A DNA stretch of 8,727 nt from Nanobdellota archaeon (GTDB lineage: Archaea > Nanobdellota > Nanobdellia > Pacearchaeales > GW2011-AR1), in contig JAHILJ010000035.1 of NCBI GenBank assembly GCA_018897135.1, forward strand, positions 1-8,727. Direction: 5' to 3'. The notes below the pieces were generated by a model. The model made no database searches. It was not told the origin of the DNA and saw only the letters and a program-made list of their open reading frames with translations. Shown in pieces: positions 1 to 5,433 of the stretch. The first letter of the stretch is position 1; each line of letters begins with the position of its first letter. A program made the translations under genes and the position numbers.

Positions 1-63
1 AGCAGAAACAGATTGCAAAATAAAAAGTAAAAACATTAATAAGAAAATCAATTTGTTTTTCAT
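1..63 (-). CDS. 5' end of a secreted protein gene (partial, runs off the left edge)
   Basis: Reading the minus strand from an ATG at 63-61 gives 21 codons, MKNKLIFLLMFLLFILQSVSA, and the frame is still open at the window edge. This has the form of a Sec signal peptide: a basic start (K2, K4), a long hydrophobic core and a V-S-A signal-peptidase-like site at the end. A TATA-like box lies about 26 nt upstream (92-85), which supports the start. The mature protein is outside the window, so nothing can be said about its function except that it is probably exported, like the next minus-strand gene. Confidence 0.7.
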   Translation of the reverse strand, partial: MKNKLIFLLMFLLFILQSVSA

Positions 64-84
64 AATTAGTAAAAAGAAACAGAG

Positions 85-92
85 TTAATAAA
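85..92 (-). promoter_or_regulatory. TATA box for the left-edge secreted gene
   Basis: The minus strand reads TTTATTAA here, centred about 26 nt upstream of the ATG at 63. Archaeal TATA boxes sit about 26 nt upstream of the transcription start, so the mRNA would begin at or next to the A of the start codon (leaderless). There is no Shine-Dalgarno sequence before the ATG. The call rests on position and base match only. Confidence 0.5.
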
Positions 93-107
93 GTTTATTA
101 GAAATTA

Positions 108-213
108 TTCCTATGTGTTAGACCATGACTTATGTCGATAGGAAACCGAAAATTAGTTCGCAACAAGTTGCTCAAATTAATATAACTTCAAAATCGCATT
201 CTGCAGATTTTTT
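108..213. ncRNA. Candidate structured RNA or leader in the intergenic region
   Basis: This stretch looks less AT-rich than its flanks and holds several inverted repeats. TTCCTAT (108-114) pairs with ATAGGAA (138-144), enclosing a smaller stem made of 121-126 and 132-136 with one bulged base. CGAA (147-150) can pair with TTCG (157-160). GCAAC AA GTTGC (160-171) is an inverted repeat. A hairpin at 190-211 is followed by a T-run. Neither strand is certain. On the plus strand the T-run could end the RNA, but no TATA box fits a start before 108. On the minus strand TTTATATT (235-228) could start an RNA near 205. It matches no tRNA, and I see no C/D boxes, so no RNA family is assigned. Confidence 0.3.
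190..213 (+). terminator. Hairpin plus T-run, terminator-like
   Basis: AAAATCGCA (190-198) pairs with TGC (202-204) and GATTTT (206-211), leaving a 3-nt loop (199-201) and one bulged A at 205. A run of six T (208-213) overlaps the 3' side. It could end a plus-strand small RNA, or it could simply be part of the fold described for 108-213. Archaeal termination depends mainly on T-runs, so the hairpin itself is weak evidence. Confidence 0.25.
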
Positions 214-410
214 CGCTTAACATTGTTAATATAAAAAACTTGATAAAGTCTGGCAAAATTTATTAATTGTGAATGAAATGAACTAAATTTACATATAAAA
301 TTGGGGGGGATAAATGTTATGAACCTATACATTAGAAATTGTTTGAATAAATAAAATTAAATAAATCTGGTAAAATTAAACTTCCCATTAAAATAGGCGA
401 AACAATAAGA
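214..410. other. AT-rich intergenic DNA with no recognised gene
   Basis: No reading frame of useful length is seen on either strand. The notable items are a G7 run at 303-309, a TATA-like AATATAAA at 228-235 that would read on the minus strand as TTTATATT, and the short sequence TCTGGYAAAATT, present near 249 and near 366. The ATG just after the G7 run opens only a two-codon frame, and the next one (320) only eleven codons. Confidence 0.6.
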
Positions 411-437
411 CATAAAATAAAAAAGTTTTTTTCAATA
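411..437 (-). terminator. T-rich terminator after the 453-2225 gene
   Basis: About 15 nt past the TAA stop (455-453) of the minus-strand gene, its transcript would read CTTTTTTATTTTAT (425-412). T-rich stretches like this are the usual archaeal termination signal. The preceding A-run can pair with the T-run, but such a hairpin is weak. The downstream neighbour has its own promoter, so termination here is sensible. Confidence 0.45.
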
Positions 438-452
438 AATTTTAGAATCATT

Positions 453-2225
453 TTATTTTCCCATTTCTTTTAATTTCCCAAGAACGTCGTCAAGCTCTCT
501 TGAAGATCTTCTCATCATTGGCCTTCTCATTTGTGGTTCACCAGAAGGCGGAAAAATTCTTCTTGGAATTGTAGGATTTCTCATTGAAGAAGAAAATCCA
601 GGGCCCCCTCTTGGACCAGAAGGTTTTGATTTCCCAAAACCAGATTTTGCTCTAAACCAGAACTTTCTTAAATTGTCTCTAAACATAATTCCAACTGAAA
701 CAATAACAATTAAAATTAATAAAATCCAAATCCACAAGAAATTTGAATCTGGGTCATCTAATTCAATACAACAATAGTCTAAATTATCATCACAGTCATA
801 ATCTGCTGACTCTTCACTATCACCACAAGGATATTTACAAGTTCCTCCAGATTGTTCACATTCTGATTCTTCAGGTTCTAAAATTTCTCTACAAGTTCCT
901 GTGCAACAATAGGAAGTATCTAAAGCTTCCTTTTCACTGATACTACATTCTTCATCAGATTCACATTCTTCTCCATACATGTCTTCACAAGTTTCTAATG
1001 GAAGTTCAATCTTGCAACAAACTTGGCTACCAAAACAATCATATAAAGGAAGAATATTTTCATCTTCACAATCAGAAGAATACATACAAAAATAATCGTG
1101 TTCTTCACAATCAGCGTGGGAATTTGTGCCATTTCCATCTCCTCCTCTTTGTGCTTTTCCAGCCCAAGCAGAGAATAAAATAAATGCTGTGTTTTTTATT
1201 CCGCCTTGCCAACAACCTTCTGAATCTTGTGAATCCAAAAGCCATTCTAATGCTTTGTCTTTTTCAGGTAATTCATCGTAATAAAAAGGGATAAGTGCTA
1301 AAGCTGTATCAAAATATCTGTCGCTTGATTCTTGCCAATAACCTGCACTTTTTTGTTTTTCTAATAAATCATTTTGATAACTTTCTTGTCCTAAAAGAAG
1401 TAAAAAAGATTCTGGTAAGTATTTTTCATTACCCTCTAAATTTGTAATTAAATAAGGCATGTAAGCAGAAATATCATATTTTTTTGAATCTAAAATCCAA
1501 GCAGACCATAAACTTGTTTCATAATTGCACGAGCTTCCTTCTGTAAAACAAAGAGAGTTTATTTTTTCTGTTGTATCCCCTCCTGCACTTTGACTGCTTG
1601 TTTCAGGAGAAACATAAACTGTTATTGAATCTGATTTTTTGTAAAGTAAATTTGTTTGAAAATCTTGATCACAAGAAATTTCAAATTCTTTACTGTAACA
1701 TGAAGGTGAAATTTGAAGCCAATAATTTCCTGAAGATAAACTTAAACACGAACCTGCATCTGAATCAATTTTTTTATTTTCTGCTATATTTACTGTGTAT
1801 GTTGAAGAACCGTATGAAACCTCGCAAGAAGTTGCTTCTGAACTTTCAATTTGTAAATACCAATCTAAATCTGTTGGTGTTTTGTTTTTGGACATTAACC
1901 ATTCTTCTGCATCTTCAGTATTAACCCCTGCTTCATTTAATGCCAAAATTGCTTGAGCTGTTGTTTTTGTTTTGCATTTATCTTCTGGCCAGCAAAAATC
2001 AGTGTCTTGTGCAGCTTTAACTTCTGCTTTGCAATCATCTAAAACAAGCAAAGAAAAAATCTGCTGATCTAAAGTTAAATCTTCACAAGTATTATTTATT
2101 TTATTTTCTAAACAATCATAAGCTTTGCTGATTTTTTGATCGTCTGTAAGGTCTTCTGCAAAGATAAAAGACATGCTAATCATTAAAGAAAAAACCAATA
2201 CAAAAATTAACACTTCTTTTTTCAT
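453..2225 (-). CDS. Secreted, C-terminally anchored cysteine-rich protein with toroid-like repeats
   Basis: This 590-residue protein starts with a signal peptide (about 1-23, ending I-F-A before E24) and has one C-terminal membrane helix (about 495-514). A basic Arg/Lys/Pro-rich tail (515-590) would lie in the cytoplasm, with the rest outside. The outer part holds three related motifs, CW or YW, then a few residues, then TA and hydrophobics, at 78-91, 296-309 and 338-348. They recall repeats of the prenyltransferase / squalene-cyclase alpha/alpha toroid. A Cys-containing, probably beta-rich segment (about 115-205) interrupts them. Residues 373-486 form a stalk of three cysteine modules, two with the spacing C-x6-C-x(3-5)-C-x10-C-x(5-6)-CC. 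There are about 30 cysteines in all. I see no catalytic Asp cluster, DDxxD or GCGEQ thioester, so a binding or structural role is more likely than enzymatic. It lies 11 bp after the primase gene. From memory it resembles an uncharacterised DPANN surface family; the function is unknown. Confidence 0.8.
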   Translation of the reverse strand: MKKEVLIFVLVFSLMISMSFIFAEDLTDDQKISKAYDCLENKINNTCEDLTLDQQIFSLLVLDDCKAEVKAAQDTDFCWPEDKCKTKTTAQAILALNEAGVNTEDAEEWLMSKNKTPTDLDWYLQIESSEATSCEVSYGSSTYTVNIAENKKIDSDAGSCLSLSSGNYWLQISPSCYSKEFEISCDQDFQTNLLYKKSDSITVYVSPETSSQSAGGDTTEKINSLCFTEGSSCNYETSLWSAWILDSKKYDISAYMPYLITNLEGNEKYLPESFLLLLGQESYQNDLLEKQKSAGYWQESSDRYFDTALALIPFYYDELPEKDKALEWLLDSQDSEGCWQGGIKNTAFILFSAWAGKAQRGGDGNGTNSHADCEEHDYFCMYSSDCEDENILPLYDCFGSQVCCKIELPLETCEDMYGEECESDEECSISEKEALDTSYCCTGTCREILEPEESECEQSGGTCKYPCGDSEESADYDCDDNLDYCCIELDDPDSNFLWIWILLILIVIVSVGIMFRDNLRKFWFRAKSGFGKSKPSGPRGGPGFSSSMRNPTIPRRIFPPSGEPQMRRPMMRRSSRELDDVLGKLKEMGK

Positions 2226-2236
2226 AGGATATAGAG

Positions 2237-3814
2237 TTAATCATTGTTTTTAAAATTTGTTGTGGGTTGCTTCTTATTTTTCGCAACTTTTTTCTTAACT
2301 TTCTTTTCTGAAACATGTTGAAAAGATTTTTTTACAGTGTAATTTACAGGATTTTTGTAACGAAGTTCTTCTTGTGTTGGTTCAATCCCAATTCCTTTAT
2401 AATAATCTTTATCAAAATTTGGAGGCAAGACAACTTTGTTTCGATAACTCCAATGAAGTTGAGCTTTGATATAACCTTCTTTTAATGAAATTTCATTTTT
2501 AGAATTCCAATCATAAATTCTTTTTTCAAGTTCTTCTTTGTCCATTCCAATTGAACGGAAAAAGTTCAACAAAACAAAAAGCCCGCGTTTTCTTCCGTCT
2601 GTTAAGCCCTGCAAAATTTTTTGAATGCTTGGGGAGAAATTATTATCTGACAGATTTTTAATTTCAATTTTAATTGGTTTGTACTCAAAATTCTTTTTTT
2701 CTTCATTCGGATTTTTATGCTTTTGCCAATCAAGTGCTTCACGCAAAAGTTCAGAAGCTTCACCTTCTTCACAATCTGGAACAAAGTTTTTTATTTCTGC
2801 TTTCAAAGGATCTGCTTGATTTAATTCAAACTCACTTATTTTATCAGGGTCTAAAACCACGCTTGCTAAAGCTGTTTTTTCATGTAAAGAATATGGTGCC
2901 CGAAATAAATGCCGTGGAGAAACTAAAATTAAATCTAACCCCATTAAATCAAAAATATCTATCTCTATGGATCTAGAAAAGTTATTTTTATTTTGCTTTG
3001 AAGTTATATTGCAATTTAAACATTCATAAAGTTCTAAAGAAGATTTTTTTTCAAATTCTTTTTTACACATAGGACATTCATATTTTTTATCATCTCCTAA
3101 ATCAAGTTTTCTTTCTTCCCCCACACCACATTTTTTGCAAAAGAATTCTGTTAAAATGTATTCTTTAGAAACCTCCTTACACTTTTTACACTTAATTCCC
3201 CTTTTTATTTTAATATCTTTAAATTGTTCATAAAAATTATTTGGAAGAGAGGATTTCATTTCTTCTTCTGCTTTAAATCTTAAATAAGATATTATTGTTC
3301 TTGGATATTCTGGAAATTTGTCTGAGGTTTTTTCTTCTGCAACTTCTTTTGGAAATGCTTTCCAAGGAATAATTATATGAAAACCTTTTGAACCACTGAA
3401 TTTAATTCCAATGTTTTTCATTCCATTTTTTTTAAAAACATTTATTATTGAAATGGCAGCTAATTTACTATAATCAAACCATTTACAATCTATATCAATT
3501 ATTAAATCCCAACCTGTTCGCAATTCATTTGCTTGTTTTTCAGACATTCCTGTAACAAGTTTTAACGGGTCTTGCCAAATTTCTTCAGAGCAATGAAAAG
3601 AAGTTGCACCTTTTTTTACAAGTTCAAAAATGTCGTTTGGATATTGAAAACAATCTGGTCGTTTTCCAAAACCTTCAAAAAATCTTGGGATAGTTTCGCG
3701 ATTTTGGCAAAAGTCAAAAATAGCTTTTTGAATTTCTGGCTTAGAATAATAAAGTTGGGTTGTTTTCCGAATTCGTTTTTCTTTTTCAGAAATTGGTTTT
3801 TGGGTTTCTTCCAT
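2237..3814 (-). CDS. priS: DNA primase, catalytic small subunit fused to a PriL-CTD-like domain
   Basis: The enzyme makes RNA/DNA primers for replication. With the start at 3814 it has 525 residues. The archaeo-eukaryotic primase core is clear: the metal-binding pair D107-I-D109 in DLIIDIDCK, the nucleotide-binding motif SGSKGFH (140-146), and RHLFRAPYSLHEK (301-313) with a likely third catalytic Asp at 294. Between these lie two CxxC..CxxC zinc-ribbon-like sets (C209/212/226/229 and C247/250/265/268). Residues about 393-495 (FSPSIQKIL, then a helical region with FRSIGM, then LPPNF and KNPVNY) look like the C-terminal domain of the large subunit PriL, but the expected Fe-S cysteines are absent. 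A Lys-rich tail ends the protein. Single-chain PriS-PriL fusions are known in Nanoarchaeum. The ATG at 3814 is preferred over 3829 and 3868 because a TATA box lies 26 nt upstream and the extra residues (MLLFSIRYLF...) do not look like primase. Confidence 0.93.
   Translation of the reverse strand: MEETQKPISEKEKRIRKTTQLYYSKPEIQKAIFDFCQNRETIPRFFEGFGKRPDCFQYPNDIFELVKKGATSFHCSEEIWQDPLKLVTGMSEKQANELRTGWDLIIDIDCKWFDYSKLAAISIINVFKKNGMKNIGIKFSGSKGFHIIIPWKAFPKEVAEEKTSDKFPEYPRTIISYLRFKAEEEMKSSLPNNFYEQFKDIKIKRGIKCKKCKEVSKEYILTEFFCKKCGVGEERKLDLGDDKKYECPMCKKEFEKKSSLELYECLNCNITSKQNKNNFSRSIEIDIFDLMGLDLILVSPRHLFRAPYSLHEKTALASVVLDPDKISEFELNQADPLKAEIKNFVPDCEEGEASELLREALDWQKHKNPNEEKKNFEYKPIKIEIKNLSDNNFSPSIQKILQGLTDGRKRGLFVLLNFFRSIGMDKEELEKRIYDWNSKNEISLKEGYIKAQLHWSYRNKVVLPPNFDKDYYKGIGIEPTQEELRYKNPVNYTVKKSFQHVSEKKVKKKVAKNKKQPTTNFKNND
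2247..2260 (-). promoter_or_regulatory. BRE/TATA promoter for the 453-2225 gene
   Basis: Within the last codons of the primase gene the minus strand reads ACAAAT (2260-2255), which fits the archaeal BRE consensus RNWAAW. It is followed directly by TTTAAAAA (2254-2247). The TATA centre is about 26 nt before the ATG at 2225, and no Shine-Dalgarno sequence is visible. The gene can therefore be transcribed on its own as a leaderless mRNA, even though it also sits only 11 bp behind the primase stop. Confidence 0.5.
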
Positions 3815-3836
3815 GTTAAGAAAAAACATAAATCCT

Positions 3837-3844
3837 TTAAATAA
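3837..3844 (-). promoter_or_regulatory. TATA box for the primase gene
   Basis: The minus strand reads TTATTTAA, centred about 26 nt upstream of the ATG at 3814. This would give a leaderless mRNA and supports that start over the longer frame beginning at 3868. A weaker alternative, TTAGTATA (3858-3851), would fit a start at the in-frame ATG at 3829. The box lies in the 85-bp gap shared with pcna. Confidence 0.5.
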
Positions 3845-3870
3845 ATATCTTATACTAAACAATAACAATA

Positions 3871-3878
3871 CTTAAAAA
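3871..3878 (+). promoter_or_regulatory. TATA box for pcna
   Basis: CTTAAAAA is centred about 26 nt upstream of the pcna ATG at 3900, so transcription would start at the start codon. The bases just before that ATG (GTTTTCCCTAATGT) hold no Shine-Dalgarno sequence. With the primase TATA box at 3844-3837 this forms a divergent promoter pair only about 30 bp apart, which may link expression of the two replication genes. Confidence 0.5.
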
Positions 3879-3899
3879 ACAGGCAGTTTTCCCTAATGT

Positions 3900-4637
3900 A
3901 TGTTAATTAAATTAGACTCGCCTGCGCTTCTTACAAAAGTCGTGGAAATAATTTCAGAACTTGTTACAGAAGTTAGAATGAAATTCAGTGGAACAGGGTT
4001 AAGTATTAGTGCAATTGACCCGGCAAATGTTGCAATGGTTGGATTTAAAATTCCGAAAAGCGCGTTTTCATTATTTGAAACAGAGCAAGAAATTTTGGGA
4101 ATTAATTTGGACAGCTTGAAAAGAATTTTAAAAAGGTGTGGCTCTGGAAGTTCACTTGTTTTAGAAAAAAAAGAAAATCTTTTACAAATACAAATTCAAG
4201 ACAGAATTCGAAGAAATTTTACATTAAGTTTAATTGATGTTGAATCTCAAGATGTTGACTTTGATTCAAAAGTTGCAAACATGGAATTCAGTTCTTTTGT
4301 TGAAATAAATTCTGTTGACTTAATTGCTTCGGTTGAAGATTGTGCAATTGTTTCAGATGCTTGTTCATTTATTATTGAAGGAGAAAAATTTGTTATCGAG
4401 GCAAAAGGTTTGAATTCTGCCCGTTCCGAGTTTTCAGATGACGAAGTAAAAATCCGTGCAGAAAAGTGTAAGGCACGTTATAGTTTAGAATATTTACAGA
4501 AATTTTTAAAAGGAGCAAAACTTTGTGACAAAACAATTTTGAATTTTGCAAACGAACATCCGTTAAAAATAGATTTTCTTGCAGAAAACATGAACCTTAA
4601 TTTTGTTCTTGCTCCAAGAGTTGAAACAGAAGATTAA
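3900..4637 (+). CDS. pcn: DNA polymerase sliding clamp PCNA
   Basis: PCNA forms a ring, usually a trimer, around DNA. It tethers polymerase, flap nuclease, ligase and other PIP-box proteins during replication and repair. The 245-residue length is typical of archaeal PCNA. Clear landmarks are the first-domain sequence ISELVTEVRMKF, the strongly conserved DPANVAMV (40-47), and the C-terminal LAPRVETED (237-245), which corresponds to the LAPRIE end of the family. Two similar clamp domains of about 120 residues each are expected. The ATG at 3900 puts the family N-terminus in place; an ATG at 3896 is out of frame and stops after four codons. The gene is divergent from the primase gene and is followed 37 bp later by a separate promoter and the surface-protein cluster. 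Only one PCNA gene is seen, consistent with a homotrimer. Confidence 0.96.
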   Translation: MLIKLDSPALLTKVVEIISELVTEVRMKFSGTGLSISAIDPANVAMVGFKIPKSAFSLFETEQEILGINLDSLKRILKRCGSGSSLVLEKKENLLQIQIQDRIRRNFTLSLIDVESQDVDFDSKVANMEFSSFVEINSVDLIASVEDCAIVSDACSFIIEGEKFVIEAKGLNSARSEFSDDEVKIRAEKCKARYSLEYLQKFLKGAKLCDKTILNFANEHPLKIDFLAENMNLNFVLAPRVETED

Positions 4638-4639
4638 TA

Positions 4640-4653
4640 ATTAATTTTATAAA
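4640..4653 (+). promoter_or_regulatory. BRE/TATA promoter of the three-gene surface cluster
   Basis: ATTAAT (4640-4645) fits the BRE consensus RNWAAW and is joined directly to TTTATAAA (4646-4653), a near-ideal archaeal TATA box. Its centre is about 26 nt before the ATG at 4675, so the first mRNA codon would be at or next to the transcription start. This is the best promoter in the window. No comparable box precedes the next two genes, so it probably drives all three. Confidence 0.65.
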
Positions 4654-4674
4654 CAAGAATATCTTATAGATATC

Positions 4675-5433
4675 ATGAAAACAAAAAGAGGGCAAGTAAC
4701 TATTTTTATAATCATCGCAGTTGTGGTTGTAGCTTTTATCGCACTTGCTTATATGGTTTATCCAAAAATAAAATCTAATTTTCAAACAGAAACAAAAAAT
4801 CCTCAAGCATTTATTTCTGAATGTGTTGAAGACGAACTAAATGAATATGTTGATTTAATTTCAAAACAGGGGGGGAGTTTGGACCCAAAATTATATCTTC
4901 CGTATGCAGGATATAATACGAGTTATTTATGCCATACTCCTGAAAATTATTTATCTTGTGCCCCAAAAAAACCTTTTTTACAAAAAGATATTGAAGACGA
5001 ACTTACAAGAACTATTACCCCGCAAGTTGAAGCATGTTTTAATTCCTTACAATTAAATTATGAAGGAAAAGGATATGACGTTCAAATGGTTCCAGGAAAA
5101 ATTAAAATTAAACTTTTACCAAAAAAAATTATTGGAACCTTTGATTACAAGGTAACTTTAACAAAAGACGGAACAGAAACATATAATTTATTTAATATAA
5201 TGCTGGACAACAATCTTTATGAATTAATTAAAATTAGTGATATTATAGTAGAGTGGGCTATTGTTTATGGAAAGATAGATCCTATTTCAATAATGGCTGC
5301 TTATTCATACATAGATGTAAAAAGGGAATATCCTACTTGGGGGGATGTAATTTACATTTTAAAAGACAAGGAGGTTGGAGGAGAATTTAGGGTGCTTACA
5401 AGAAGTTTTGCATACCCTCCTGTACCAAGTTAA
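4675..5433 (+). CDS. Pilin-like single-pass membrane protein
   Basis: The 252-residue product begins MKTKRGQVTIF followed by a run of hydrophobic residues to about position 28. A basic stretch, then G-Q, then a hydrophobic helix is the layout of archaeal type IV pilin-like (class III) signal sequences. A prepilin peptidase such as EppA could cut between G6 and Q7. The usual Glu at +5 is missing, so it may instead be an uncut N-terminal anchor. The rest (about 29-252) would face outside and has few cysteines, including C50 (SECVEDEL), the pair in YLCHTPENYLSC (about 87-98) and one in VEACF. I recognise no enzyme domain. The same start (KRGQVTIFIII) and SECVEDEL pattern is, from memory, common in uncharacterised DPANN proteins. 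Its TAA stop is followed at once by the ATG of the next gene, so the two are coupled. Confidence 0.8.
   Translation: MKTKRGQVTIFIIIAVVVVAFIALAYMVYPKIKSNFQTETKNPQAFISECVEDELNEYVDLISKQGGSLDPKLYLPYAGYNTSYLCHTPENYLSCAPKKPFLQKDIEDELTRTITPQVEACFNSLQLNYEGKGYDVQMVPGKIKIKLLPKKIIGTFDYKVTLTKDGTETYNLFNIMLDNNLYELIKISDIIVEWAIVYGKIDPISIMAAYSYIDVKREYPTWGDVIYILKDKEVGGEFRVLTRSFAYPPVPS

Noticed and set aside
147..171. TTCG and GTTG sequences resembling a tRNA T-arm
   Set aside because: No GGTTCRANYCC T-loop, no acceptor or anticodon stem can be built around it.
303..318. G7 run followed by ATG as a ribosome site and small gene
   Set aside because: The ATG frame ends after two codons and the next ATG after eleven; poly-G is not a proper Shine-Dalgarno sequence.
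245..380. Repeat of TCTGGYAAAATT near 249 and 366
   Set aside because: Only about 12 bases match, in AT-rich DNA, with no further copies seen; not enough to call a repeat element.
743..1924. Plus-strand open frames opposite the 453-2225 gene
   Set aside because: They are antisense to a well-supported coding region, carry runs of His/Leu/Asn typical of shadow frames, and have no promoter or domain.
3815..3868. Longer primase start at 3868 or 3829
   Set aside because: No TATA box fits 3868, and the added residues (MLLFSIRYLF...) are not primase-like. The best TATA box fits 3814, although 3829 is not fully excluded.
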